Source of the DNA: Todiramphus chloris collaris
Lineage: Eukaryota > Chordata > Aves > Coraciiformes > Alcedinidae
NCBI GenBank assembly: GCA_025345505.1
Contig: JANVCC010000048.1
Location: 3,330,640-3,394,639, forward strand
Length of the DNA: 64,000 nucleotides
Direction: 5' to 3'
In this document: piece after piece, positions 40,846-53,800 of the stretch
How positions within the stretch are numbered: the stretch's first letter is position 1
Layout of the letters: each line of letters opens with the position of its first letter
Position numbers and translations under genes: made by a program
Notes under the pieces: generated by a model
What the model saw: only the letters and a program-made list of their open reading frames with translations
What the model was told of the DNA's origin: nothing
Databases searched by the model: none

Positions 40846-42658
40846 GGTGTGTTATTTCCTCCTGCACACACACACGCACAGGAGCTAGGAACTTCTGCTG
40901 CTCCTGATGATGCAGTTTCACATTTTTACACCAACCTTCCCCAAAAGGCAAAATACGCTCCTGAAATGCACTCTAAATCATGAAGTTTATGTGCTCTCTG
41001 AAGTGCTCTCTGCTATAAAACTGGCTGTCCTATCTCCTATATGCACCATCACATCTGTTCCCCTCTGCCAAAATTATTATGTGTGGGGCCATATAGGAAG
41101 CTACACCAGGAGCCTCTTCTGGTGGTAGCTAAATTGGCCACTAAAGTTTCCAGCTAGCTTCTAACCAAGCTTGCCATGTAGTTTTGCTAATGTTATCGCT
41201 AGCCGAAGAGAAGCAGTGCAAATAGGCAACTGGGGAAAGACAGGGATGTTTTTCTGGGTCATGGTCTCACTCGAGGGGCTTAAGTGACTGAGACAGCAGC
41301 CTAAATACGGGAATTGTGTCTGAATGCAAATGTAGTCTCATCAGTCCTCTCTCTATTGCTACTCCTACATTGCCACTTCCTCTCCCAGGACATTGCAATG
41401 GTTTTTTCTAAGTAAGATGCTGAACTAAAAGCAGGGCAGTATTTTTAATCAAGTCAATTTGACTAGTGCCAGACAACTGCAGCTTCCTTCAGCAGGTTAC
41501 CTGAAATCTTCCACTGTGCTGTTCTCTCTCGATGGGTTTATCATTGGCTTCTGCCTCAAGAACCTGGGCCATCAGGCAGCATTGCTGAGCACAGGCTGAG
41601 AATCAGAAATGTACAACGTGGATATCAAAACAAGCACTGCCTTTTTTATTAATCCTGTTATCTTTACTTATCATGCTGGAAATCGTCGTTCTGAATTACC
41701 TCATTTCACAGCAGAGCTGCTGGACCTCTGCTTGTGTCCTTTTGGAAATGTGTTTTTAAGTAAGAGATGCAAAGCCTTCTGCTGCGTCGAAGGGAAATTA
41801 GAATGGTCATGTTCTGTCTGAGAAGGAGTTACATACTTTTGACAACAAAAGAAAGTCCAACTGGAAATGAGAGGCTATGTAACCAAGTGAAACAATCTCT
41901 TCTGTAAGTGAAGATATAATAAATAACCTAACAGCTACTGCACAATCACCCATCCCCTCCAGCTTACCATCAGTCAGACAGGTGGAAATTGCAAGCTTCT
42001 GAGTTCTACCTCCAAAGTCCTGGTGTCATGCTGGGCTGGGCTTCTAGCAATCTCCTCGAGTGTTGGAGGAGATGGTGCAACAGAGAAGATTGAGAAGTGT
42101 ATTATCTGGCCACTCCTTACACAAAACAAACCAAAACAAAACAACCCTATTACCTCAGGAGGTTTGCCCTTTGAGGAGGGGCTGATGAAGGCAAAGCCCT
42201 CTCAGTTCTCATTAACATCTTTGAGATGACACCATATTATTTTTATGAGAACTGTTGGCATTAGAGTCCTAGATAAACAATTTTCACAGGCTCGTAGAAC
42301 AGGCATAGCCTGGAAGAATTAAATCTTAGCTTGCTTGCATTTGTCTCCAAGTTTTTCAAGTGAATTCCCCTTGAAAGAGAGAAAAATGACTCCTTCAGTT
42401 CTTGAGGGCAAGGTTAAGAGTGGGCAGTTTTAGTTCTGGGGATTTTTGAGATAAGGATACTTGTGTCTTTTCTTGTTAATACTTTTACTTCCAAAAATGC
42501 TTTTGTTTTTTACTGTGCACATCTGGGTCTTCCCCTGGAAATATTTTTATGGGCAGAGGTCAAGGTTTTTCAGAATTTGTCCGAGATTTCTAGATCCAGA
42601 TATGTCCAGATTGGACTAACACATGGTACCTGTCATCTGCTTATCAACTTTAAGACTC

Positions 42659-42830
42659 GGAATCACAGAATCTCAGTATGCTGGGGGTCAGAAGGGACCT
42701 CTGGAGATCATCTGGTCCAACCCCCCTGCTCCAGCAGGGTCACTCAGAGCAGGGGGCCCAGCATCGCAGTGTCCAGGTGGGTTTGGAATCTCTCAAGGAC
42801 TCAGCTGCACATGGTGCTGGGCCATCTCTT
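42659..42830 (-). mobile_element. CR1 LINE fragment, 3' end
   Basis: The reversed CR1 tail reads GGAATCACAGAATCTCAGTA, AGAAGGGACCTCTGGAGATC and TCCAACCCCCCTGCTCCAGC. It lies head-to-head with the next fragment. Confidence 0.9.
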
Positions 42831-42861
42831 TTAAACTGTATATATATAGTTTACCTGTAAA

Positions 42862-42912
42862 GTTTGGACTAGGTGATCCTTGAGGTCCCTTCCAACTTGG
42901 TATTCTATGGTC
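42862..42912 (+). mobile_element. Short CR1 tail fragment
   Basis: TTTGGACTAGGTGATCCTTG, AGGTCCCTTCCAACTTGG and TATTCTATGG form the final 50 bases of a CR1 copy in the orientation opposite to its left neighbour. Confidence 0.85.
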
Positions 42913-43557
42913 CCATCATTCATTTTTCACATTCCCTAAAAAGTTTCACAGCATTGTATATTCACAGCTGTGTATACCAAGCATACTACTTGCCCACAAG
43001 GTCCTACTTTCTTCTCTCTGTCAAGGCATCTCACTTATTCTTTTCATTTTTCACAGAAGGGGTAACAGGTCCTCCTTAGTGCCTCTGCTTTACTCACCTT
43101 AGCACCAGTCACATCTTTGAAGCTTCTCACACACAGTACATACAGTGCTGAGTAGTGGCTGTCTTGGTCACCATACCCTGTATACACATGAAGAATTATA
43201 AAGATGAGAAAGGTAGAGTAAAAAAAAAGAGAGGGAAAAAATATATTATTGAGGAAAAAACCCCATTTTGGAATACAAGTGTCTGTCCACAGTAAAATTT
43301 TGGAAAATATAGATGCTACTTAATAATGAAATGATTTCTGCCTTCACAGCCCAGTTTCTGCTGCAGGATTTGGAATGAGGCACAAGCTGGCCAAGAGCCC
43401 TGGGACAGAATTCCCAAGGCAGGCGTAGCCCCAGCCTTGCGTATGCACAGGAGTCCAACACCTCCAGACTTCATCCAGTGTTTAGGGCAGATCTCCGGGG
43501 AATATGAGGTTCACATTAGAAGTGAACTTTGCCTCATTTGTGTAATTAGCTACCAAG

Positions 43558-43957
43558 NNNNNNNNNNNNNNNNNNNNNNNNNNNNNNNNNNNNNNNNNNN
43601 NNNNNNNNNNNNNNNNNNNNNNNNNNNNNNNNNNNNNNNNNNNNNNNNNNNNNNNNNNNNNNNNNNNNNNNNNNNNNNNNNNNNNNNNNNNNNNNNNNNN
43701 NNNNNNNNNNNNNNNNNNNNNNNNNNNNNNNNNNNNNNNNNNNNNNNNNNNNNNNNNNNNNNNNNNNNNNNNNNNNNNNNNNNNNNNNNNNNNNNNNNNN
43801 NNNNNNNNNNNNNNNNNNNNNNNNNNNNNNNNNNNNNNNNNNNNNNNNNNNNNNNNNNNNNNNNNNNNNNNNNNNNNNNNNNNNNNNNNNNNNNNNNNNN
43901 NNNNNNNNNNNNNNNNNNNNNNNNNNNNNNNNNNNNNNNNNNNNNNNNNNNNNNNNN
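43558..43957. other. Assembly gap, 400 N
   Basis: Exactly 400 unknown bases. The round length suggests an estimated or scaffold gap. Open frames spanning it are artefacts. Confidence 0.99.
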
Positions 43958-46568
43958 TCCCAGCACAAAGTCAAAGGAAACACCAGTGAATGACTGTCCT
44001 ACAAAATAAACATGCATTTTTTACCAATAAGGGATAGAATGTGAGCCCTTGGACTCTGCTGGTACAAAACCTAACCTGCCTGTGGAACAAGTGCATTCGA
44101 ATAAATAATAAACAGAAACCCCATCTACTGAGACCTGAAACAGAAAACCTAGGCTAGCATTTTTCACACAAAATCCGTACAGAAGATGTGGGACTAACAG
44201 TAGAAGGCTGTTGTTCATCATCTATCCCAGAACTTCTGGGATATAGCAAGAGCAGGAATTAGGCTAAAGGTTTGCAGATTTGAGATTCTGAAGTCACAGG
44301 AGTAGGCAGCACAATGATGTGTATATACCAGTGCCCAAGCATTATCACAGGCTCACTTACACTCAAGTGTGCTTTAATTCCCAGCATTTAATGAACGTAG
44401 CACAGAGAACTACACACCAGACACTTTGTTCTGCTCCATCTCTCCTTTTCAAGTGCATCTTAATTGCTCAGCCGTGTTCTTTCATCACATATCCAAAGGG
44501 GAATGTAGGAATTGTCCTAACAGGACTGGGCACTCTAACCACCCACCTTCCCACCCTGCCTGGTGGATGTCGTGGGTGCAAGGGAAATGGCACTCATGGT
44601 ATCAAGCCTGTTCCCACCAAAGGATACCCCTGTTCACCTCGCTTTCTGCTTTCCAGAGTTGGTTTCTATGAAAAGCCATGAACCAGATGGCAGCTCCATC
44701 ACACCCCCTGGTCTCTTCATGTCAACGAGACCAAGGGAAGATTTTTAAACAGGGAAGTTTACTGTCATTCTGTTCCTCCTGGGGTTTCACACTCCTGGGC
44801 TGGCAAGCCAGAAGCCTTCACTGCATTGTACATTTGGGTTGGGGCTTCTTGGGTGGTTTCGTTTGTTTGGTTGGGTTTTGTTTTGTTCGGGTTTTCTTTA
44901 TTTTTGAAGGAAAGAGATGAAACATTATTTCATCACAAACTGAGTATTTCTAGCCGGCCATTGCAGGAGGCAGCTGCCTTTGCCACTAACCAACTTCCTT
45001 TATGTAACAAAGGGAAAACCACTGCTAGGGAAGTATGCTGAGGAACCACTGCTAAGTAAGGCTGGCAGGAGAGACCAACCCTGTGTCTGGGGGATCTTCC
45101 GAGACAGGACTGTACATACCCATCTCTCTTTGGCAACTTCTGTGCCAGTTTGTACCACTGTTGATCTTAACTGAGCATCCTAGAGCTCTACAGTCACTGC
45201 ACGTGTGTGTTGGAGCCTATTGTGTATGTAATTAATAATATGGACCAAAATAACACCCGTTTTGAGGGCAAACTTCCATAATAAGTCTGATTCTGTATTT
45301 TCTCTACCCATATGCATTTGGCATCACCCGTTAAAAGACTTTGCTATCCTCCCTGCTAAGGCAAATCTAGTAAATGCAATTCTATTCCAATCTGCCAGAT
45401 TGTTTAAGAGAACAGTGAGGTGCAGAGGACAACACACAGAAACTGCAAGCATGTCAAGACAACCCCTGGACTGCAGAGAGCAGTGTCACAGGCACACAGA
45501 ATTGTAGAAGCGAGATCAGTAACTCAATCTGTAAGTAGAGTTTTTATTTTTCTTTTGTGAGGTACTGGTGAGGCTAAAAGCATAAGATTAAATACAGGAT
45601 AACAAATAGGTTTCTGTCTGCACAGAGAAGTAAACACACGTCCTAAAGCTGTCAGCATCAGTGGCAAGTGGTATTGCAAATGAAGACAAAAATAACTTCA
45701 AACGTTTTCAGATCTGGCCTGATGATTAATTTACATTGTTCATCTAAATAACATGACTTTTGAAGTTGGCATCTGGAATCCAAATAAACTAAGTATCTAG
45801 GTTAGACTAGAGATATGGGTTGGGGAACTTTACTGCAATTTGTACGTTGTACAAGGTTTCAGTTTCAAGCCTTTGTCCCTAACAACAACAACAACAAAAG
45901 AACCTTGTGAAGAGGTTGGGGTTTGTATTGTGAGACTGCTTCCCAAGTAACAATGAATTCTTATTTACATAGCATTGCTGACAATTAATTATTGACAAAA
46001 ATCCAACACGTTGTACCAAAATAGCTTGGCAATGCTTTAGAAGCTTCTTCTGGGATTGTGTGTTTTCAGCTCCAAATGTTCGACTCATTCTCAAGAGTCA
46101 CAGTCACACATTAGTTTAAGCTCTGTTTGTATTCATTCTTACGCGCTTCTTCAACCCTGTGTCCATAAAATATTTCTAGAATACATTCAAAATGTAAATA
46201 ACTACTCAGAAATAAGTTTCTACTAAACCATGGGTCATGCTAAAGAAGGTAAAATATGGTACCTGATAAGCAAAGAGAAATTAAACATTTATTAACATTA
46301 TCTAGTATTTAATGGTCACAAGTATCCTGGTATTTTTGACTTGTGGAAGCATTGCTATCCCCACTCACCAAAGCAGAAAATCTAACGAGAACGTGGTGAG
46401 GCATTGGATGAAACTTACTGCATCAGGGCCAGATCTACAGGAAAGCTTTGCTGTCTAAAAGAGGATATGAATGAATTTAGATATCTAGGTTCCTAAGATA
46501 AGATTTCCTGACGTGACTATCGTTTTCTCCTGTTAACAGCAACAACTTTTCAATCCTCACAGGGCTGC

Positions 46569-46991
46569 TGTAGGAGCCCAACTCCCCCTAAAGGGTTAAT
46601 ACCTCAAACCTTGTGTGGTGGAAAGAAATGCTGTGGCCAGAACTGTGCCCAGAAATGCCTGCAGAGTGCATGGAAGGGTGGCCAGCCTTGCTCCCCACGC
46701 TAGCCCATGCCTGCTCCTGGCAGATAGGAAAGGTGGCTCCATGCCTCACTAGAAGGTCACCCAGAGGCAATTACATCCAACCCCACTGGAAAGGGTTAAT
46801 GCTCCCCCCTCTTGAACATGCAAGGAACAAGGAATGGTGGTTACCTCCTCTCTACCCCTAAATTAGCACTGCCTCCTCCTGCCAGCTGGGGGTTGCCACC
46901 CGTTTCACAAGGGTGTGAAAGGACAGCAGTGTCTAGATCAGTGCTCCTCCATCACCCAAGGGCCCAGGATTTGGACCGGTACCACAATACA
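46569..46991 (+). mobile_element. Possible degraded class II retroviral LTR
   Basis: This stretch begins TGTAGGAGCCC and ends ACAATACA. Four bases later comes TGGAACCCAGCGTGGTGA (46996-47013), which matches the tRNA-Lys1,2 type primer-binding site at 13 of 18 positions by my count. Two copies of AAAGGGTTAAT occur inside. A long pyrimidine tract follows. No matching 3' LTR or gag/pol/env similarity was recognised, so this is a hypothesis only. Confidence 0.3.
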
Positions 46992-47027
46992 TTGCTGGAA
47001 CCCAGCGTGGTGATTCAGAATTCTTTC

Positions 47028-47110
47028 TTCTTTTTTCTTTTCTTTTTCTTTTCTCCTTTTCTGTTTTTCTTTCTTTTCCTTCTTATTTTCTTCTTAATCC
47101 TGTATTTTTT
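47028..47110 (+). repeat. Polypyrimidine (CTTTT-type) tract
   Basis: About 80 bases almost entirely of C and T, dominated by CTTTT units. It directly follows the possible LTR and primer-binding site. Confidence 0.9.
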
Positions 47111-48359
47111 CCCACTTACAGTTATGGCCTCTCACCAGCAAGCTGGGAGTTGTTCAGCCCAGCTATACAATAATTTTTTTTTTCCGTGTTCAGACTCCGT
47201 ATGAAATTACACCTGACTCCAACCAAGAGAACCAGCAAATCTGAGTGACCTCTCCCTCCTCCTTGGTTGGGATGTGACAGCTGCTTACACTCAACCTAGC
47301 CAGAATCCAGCACACAACCCTGATACCATCAGGGGTTTCAGTTAGCTTCAAAGCTGCAAAACCTTATGCTTTCAGATCAAATTTGATATAGGAAGCCAGC
47401 AAAACTATTACTGCCCTTTGAAATGACATCATCCATACCTGGGATGTTTATAGAGCACCTCCTGTGGCATATTATCTGGATCACTCTCCCAGACATGTGG
47501 GACCTGCACTCAATTCTTCCTCTGCCCAAGAACATTGAACCTTACCCCTCCTGGGAAGAGTCTTTAACTATCACGCTAGTCAAGGTCTGCCAGCCGTACA
47601 CACTTGACATACAATCTCCACTTCTTTACCATAGCTGTTCCTCTCCAAAGTTTTTCTTCAGGATAAAAGTGGATCTGTCTTCCAACCTCAGTTATGGATT
47701 GCACTGTGAAAATGCTGCTTGCTATTCCACTGACAGAGAGAATTACACTACAGAGGAATACTTAGATTTTAGATTGCCTTTTTGTTAGATAAGACAAATA
47801 TTACTTCAAGCAATTAACAAACTTGTCCAGGACTCTGGACAAAGACGTCTTGGAGCCACCACCTCTACTGCTGTAAACATTTCCAGATTTTAATGTAAGT
47901 AGTCATGTATTCCATAGTGAGCTTGTGCACACCGAGAGATCCAGTTACCATACTTGGGACCAGATATCTAGAGATCTGGAGTTTAGATGAGCAACAATTG
48001 ACTGTACGATCTAATGCCTGGCCTTTAAATGATGCTGTTTCCCACAGGAGGTTCACAAATGCCATGGCAGTTCTCTTGGGTACCATCAACATGGGATGCT
48101 CTTGAAGGTTTTTCCCCCTCTAGAGCCTCTGTGTTGACAAGGCACAGGTAAATCAGGTTCAGGATGTTCTTCAGGCAATTCTGCTTCTCCCATCATTGGC
48201 CACATTCAGCTTCATGAGTGCTGAAGGAAAAGCAGACAGAGCACTCCAGACTCAGTTTGTACCTGTAGACAATACCTGGCTAAGAGAGTAGGTATTACTA
48301 TTTTTTTTTCCATCCCACTTGTTCCAGTAAACTACTTCATTTTGCCTGAGGTACATACT

Positions 48360-48492
48360 GTGTTTGGGTTTTTTTGTTGTTGGGAAAGGATTGGTTGGTT
48401 GTTTTCAGTTTATTGGTTGGGTTGGTTTGTTTGTTTTTTTTTCTTAGACAAGTAGCTTAAAACAACCCCAAACAAACAACAAACAAACCCAA
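48360..48492 (+). repeat. GGTTTGTTT/AAACAAACC inverted repeat
   Basis: A GT-rich stretch (about 48360-48445, with GGTTGGTTTGTTTG) is followed after a short spacer by an AC-rich stretch (about 48460-48490, with CAAACAACAAACAAACCC). The two are imperfect reverse complements and could form a hairpin. Confidence 0.8.
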
Positions 48493-50187
48493 TTTTAGCA
48501 AAGCATCCGTTGGTTCACATGGACAAGCTACTATTGTCAACTGACAGAAGCAAACAAAACCTGCTGATCTGGGCTAAATGTCACTTACCCAGTACCACCC
48601 GGTCACGTACCAGCTACATTCTCTGTATTTTTGAATTGCTTTTATCTTGCTAAAGATTCAAAGAAGATCAATTAATCAGGAACATAATCTTTAATCACAT
48701 TTAAAATTTTCTTGGTCATTGTGCTTATGAAGAGACTTTACTCCTTTGATGGCTTTATTTTCTTATCAAGTATGTATTTTAAAGTCAAGCTTCTGTTTTT
48801 ACATGACTTTTCTGTATTACCGCAAAGTTAATGTTTTATTTTAATAGGATTACTTTTATGTCAGCAATTCCATTAAGTGTGTTTCACTTTGCTGGGCATC
48901 TGTCCAAGATTCCAGATAACTAATCTCTAAAATGTGACCTACATACTTAACCATGGTGCCAGTTCATAAGGGACTCTAATTGACTCATATTTGCTGGCTT
49001 ATCTATATAAAATTTCTCTAGTGCAACTGCACAAATCCTTATACATTCATCATTCTTTTTCCCCTGTATCTGAAGATTTTTGCAAGAGTAATTCAGACAG
49101 ATAAAGTTGACCCATATTCCAACTGAAATGGGTTAGTCACGTTTTCCTCTGTCCTAAATAGAGTCCTTATGCAGTGTCTAATAAACCCAGGTACGTGCTA
49201 GGTTGATTTCTCAGAACCTCAGCAGAGGGAGGCACTGGAATCAGGTTTGTGTACACAGATTCTTTCAGGCTTTGTAGACTGGCTGTACAGTTGAAGTTTC
49301 CTATTTGCAAGACCTTTGCAGAGGGGCAAAGGAGTGGGTGAGAAAATGCTCTGGCCAGCTGCAGAGTCTCTTAGGAAGTGTTGATAATTTTGTTACGGAG
49401 GTGCCCTTCTCGCTGGGAGGAAGTTTTTCCTACTGCCAAATTTGAGCATGTGCCTTTATTTCACCTCAGCACATTTGAAAAAGCTCTTTGCTGTCTCTGT
49501 AGCTGTGAAATGTGTATGAGTGCTAAGTTCCACAGCCAAAGGTGGAAGCTGACAACCTTTCTAGGGAAAAAGTCAAACTTGAACATTGTTACCTAGAGGC
49601 AGATAGGTCAAATTCTGTTACAAAAGCCATCACTTGGAGAGAAGACTTAAAAACAACGTAAAAGGAGCTGATAGAAAGTGATACAGGAACAAGGATAACT
49701 TCTCCAAGTTCCCTTATGTCTGTCTTTGGGCAAATGTCCAGGAGGGAGCTCAAGTGCTGTCGTCAGTCACTTATTAAGGAGATCTGGTACAAGTGTGCCA
49801 CTATGAGATGGCTCTGACCGAGGCCTGCAGATCCTGCAGTGCACATCAGCAGAGTTGTTTCTCCTCTCCCCTCTATGTTTTCACATTGGACAGTGAGACC
49901 TCTGCTGTTAGCAAAAGAGCTCAGCTGGGTTATGAGGGAAAAGCCACTTCTGATCCCCAGGGAAACAATGGCAGATGCTGGAGACCAAGCAGAAGACTTA
50001 AGCATTGCTAGGGTAAAATGCTGTCTGAGAAAATGTAGCATTTCTTTCTTTCAGTTTAGAAAATGGCAATAGAAACAGTAGGGCCTTGCCTGCAAGACCA
50101 ACTGAGCTACTCCAACAGCAAGAGCTGATGGTAAACGAGCACAACGTTTCTGCCCTCTGGCACGCTCCAGTCTGAGCGTGTTCACAC

Positions 50188-50380
50188 AATCACAGAACAC
50201 GAGGGGTTGGAAGGGACCTCGAAGGATCATCAAGTTCAACCCCCTGCCAAAAAAGGACCCCCTACAGCAGGTCACACAGGAGCAGATCCAGGAGGGTTTG
50301 GAATGTCTCCAGAGCAGGAGACTCCAGAGCCTCCCTGGGCAGCCTGAGCCAGTGCTCTGTCACCATTACTGTGAAAAACA
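50188..50380 (-). mobile_element. CR1 LINE fragment, 3' end
   Basis: The reversed CR1 tail AATCACAGAACACGAGGGG and TTGGAAGGGACCTCGAAGGA leads into GCCTCCCTGGGCAGCCTGAG. Confidence 0.92.
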
Positions 50381-50825
50381 TCACATTCCTGACTGGAAAT
50401 TGCAGTGTCAGTAACTGATTTAACTGTTAATTAAACGACAGGGATATTTAAATGACTCTCTTGGTAACAAGTCTGAAACCGTGTATGTTTTCATTTCGCA
50501 TAGAACAGGCCCATTAACTCACCATATGGAAACTCCTTCGTTGTTCTAGATCTTGAGATCACACCTCACGCATCTCGCTTGTTCTCTTGAATGAGGAAAA
50601 AGAAATGCTTAGGGTTTCAGTTCAGGCTTCACAGGAACGATGGAAAACCACCGCATAGTCCTGGATAATCTATGGATACAGACAGCCACTTGCAGGTGTG
50701 ACTATGGGATGGAATACTAGGTATTCATGGTTGTAATGTGGGAAGTGAGTAAATAATTAGAAAAGTATCTAGCTGAAGAATGGATTTTCTTCATCACTGC
50801 CTTTATCTTTTCCTCTTTTCAGTAT

Positions 50826-50860
50826 TTATATATATATAATTTATATAATATTTCAGTATT
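50826..50860 (+). repeat. TATA-type AT-rich tract
   Basis: TATTTATATATATATAATTTATATAATATTT-like low-complexity sequence flanked by two copies of TTTCAGTATTT. Confidence 0.8.
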
Positions 50861-53800
50861 TGAGTATTTTTATCCCCCGCCCCCATTCCACTTCTATAAT
50901 TCCACATACCTGAATTAAAATTGCAGTATTTCCTTTTCCCTTCACACCACTATGTTTCAAAAGATACTCAAGGCTTTTATTATATTTCATTTTTGTGACC
51001 TAGAACTCGTAACTATTGTGCTTCAATAGCAGCATCTGTAATACTGTTTCTTAAAGATAACATTCTATGATTATTAGAATTTACATAAATCAATTCTAAA
51101 TAATTCTCATTTTGTCTTTCAGTGAAGTCTTTGGTCAGGAAGACTATAAATTGAAAATCTGTCGATATGATTTTCTTATTCCCTGTTATAAGGCTATAAA
51201 AATTATAAATCACTTGTTACTAACTACATATTAAAATAGGACCAGGAGGAGAAATGAGTTTATGTTCTCAATAGCCACAGAACACCCCACCTCCCCCCTT
51301 CCTCCTGGGATACAAGAAATTCCCTACTTCTGTCATATCCTTTGGCTGCGTCACCAGTTTGGAAATCGAGTGCAGACATTGCTGCTCCACAAGGTGTCAC
51401 TCTAAAACAGCTGGGAAAAAAAAATCATCTCCTTTAGTTTCGAACTTAACCAAAAAGGTCAGAAATGAGTAGTATTTCACATTGGACAGAGTGAACTGCC
51501 AGACTCTCCCCTCAAAGCTGCTGCAATTGCAACAGTGAAGGCAGTGGGTATTTTTTTCTTGTAAATAGTGCATTTCAAAATGAGGCTGCTTTTAACTTAT
51601 TAGCATAGCTCAAGTGTGCAAAATTGTCAGTAACTGTTTAAATCTGGGACAGCATCCAGCAAGTTTTTTATCAGGGCACATTCCATTGTCCTTTAGTCAA
51701 CTACAATTGGCTCAGTGAAGAGGCGGAGACCAACTTCAGACCCAACAGCTCAGGTCTGAAAGGTATTTGAGCTTTTTAATAAAATACATTTTGTTCACAA
51801 ACACATTGTCATTTTGAAGAAATGCTTTGGATTCCATAGAAATTTGAACATCTCCCCAAATACACCAATTGTTGTCAGCAATAAAACCTTGTTTTCTGTG
51901 ATTCACCTGCAATCAGGGAATTAATTCTCTGGAATCTAACAGGAGAGAATTCAGAGTATTTTTTCTTACATCTAACAAAGCTTACGTTGTACCTTTTCCT
52001 TTGGTAAGTCTACACCTTCTTTGGTATGTTCATGAACTTCTGAGAGATCTTTGACACATCTATCAGCTTTAACTGAACCTGCCCATCAGGGTCCAAACAC
52101 GCTAAAAGAAATCAGACACAGACATGAGTGCGTAACTGTCATTTCACAGGAAACGAGATTACTATTGCCAGAAAATTAACATCACAAGCCACAAATGAGA
52201 GAAACTGAACAATGGCTACTCCGAAGATCTCAGCAGGCTTCGGTTGCCTGCTTCTGTCAAGAAGGCTGCAGTGTCAGGCCCATGTCTGGGTCTCTGAAGT
52301 GAGTGACAGCTTCACAGGTAAAGAGTCGGGTGTGTAAGGATTTAAGCATTTTCTTGTTTGTGCGGCAGCTGAAAGTTCTGAAAGCTCTTAGTTCATACAG
52401 CCAGGGTCTCTGAGAATCTAGTTCAAAAGTGATTTCATCAAGGGAAGCACCTCATTTTAAACAGTTCTTGCAGTTCTCTCACACTTCTGTAACAATTCCT
52501 GGAAGCTAGAAACATGATAAATACCTTGCTGAAAGTAAATCATTAAAAATAAATAAAATTAAAACACTCTTTAAGAGAACTACTTTAGAAGAAGCAGACT
52601 CTCTGGTCCAGACTTGTCTTGTTAAACAGCTCTGCTCCAGCTCTTACCTGGCATGAGCACAACCACGTTTGAAAGACACCACTAAAAGCCTCATTCAAGG
52701 CTGTGTGGAAATGAGAGTTTTGAAAGGACAAAACAACAGCAGTGACTTGGCTAAGCAACCAGATTTCTGAACTGTGACATTTTTATAGTCAGAATTCCAT
52801 TCACAAGGTGCATTAATCACACCCTATTCCACTGATACAGCTAGTAAAGGAGAGGGAAAACCTCAGCAGTTGCCAGAACAAAGACACTTCCTTCACTGGT
52901 TTTTCCATTCAAGTGAAGGTTTGGGTTTTTTTCCTTAGTCTACACACAGTGTTCAACATTCACATTACCCTCTTTAAGACTTTGTCTATGTGCACAGCTT
53001 CTGCTGCATAGCTCTGTCAAACAAGCAAGAACGAAGCTCTAGCTTAGACGCAGGAAAAGCAGAGACCTGAGAAAAAGGACCAGAAAAGATGCATGAGACA
53101 GAAGAATAAACTGGTTTTTGCTGCCTGCCATTGCCAGTCTGCATGAGGTATCTATCAAATTGCTCTAGAAAATAATTAACTCATTTTCTTCATTTTATAC
53201 AGGAATGCTAACAACCACTAATGCAGCTGCTACTATCAGATGCTGAACAGCTCAGCATTCGACACATTCTTGTCATGTACACACCCGCCCACGGAACACC
53301 AAGTGGAGAGAACAGAAAGAAAAAGAAAAAAAAAAACAAACTGTGGGCAAAATGAGTCAATCTAAACCAGAAGCTGAGCAGACCCCTTTGTTTTCTTTGA
53401 AGTGAGACTTCATTCAGAAAAAAGATCACACTGGATTTAGCTATTACACTGCTGTCTGCAGGATTACAGTACAGATCAACAATTAAGTTCGATAAGAATG
53501 GAACAAAAGCCCTGGAGAAGCAAGTGAGAGACAACACAGCCTGCACTCCTTATGCCTGTATCAGTGCAGGCAGGAAAATCTAGTTATTCTTGTCAACAGA
53601 CAAATCCATGGGAACTAACAATCAACACCCCCCTTGGCCCAACAAAAGAAACCAAACTCACGCTTACTCACAGAATATATTTATTGTGATCCCTTTTTTC
53701 CCCAGGTTACAACAGCTGAAGCTGGTTTAGGCAGTCAAGAGACAGCTCTGCCTGGACAGCCTAGAGATTTCTCTTTGTAACTCCGCTCCCCACTCCGCTG

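Larger units (their letters stand above)
37641..46568. other. Intergenic spacer, central part
   Basis: Contains the assembly gap, a head-to-head CR1 pair and homopolymer runs. No gene is recognised. Confidence 0.6.

Noticed and set aside
43437-44017. Three open frames of 145-190 codons
   Set aside because: They consist mostly of unknown residues from the assembly gap.
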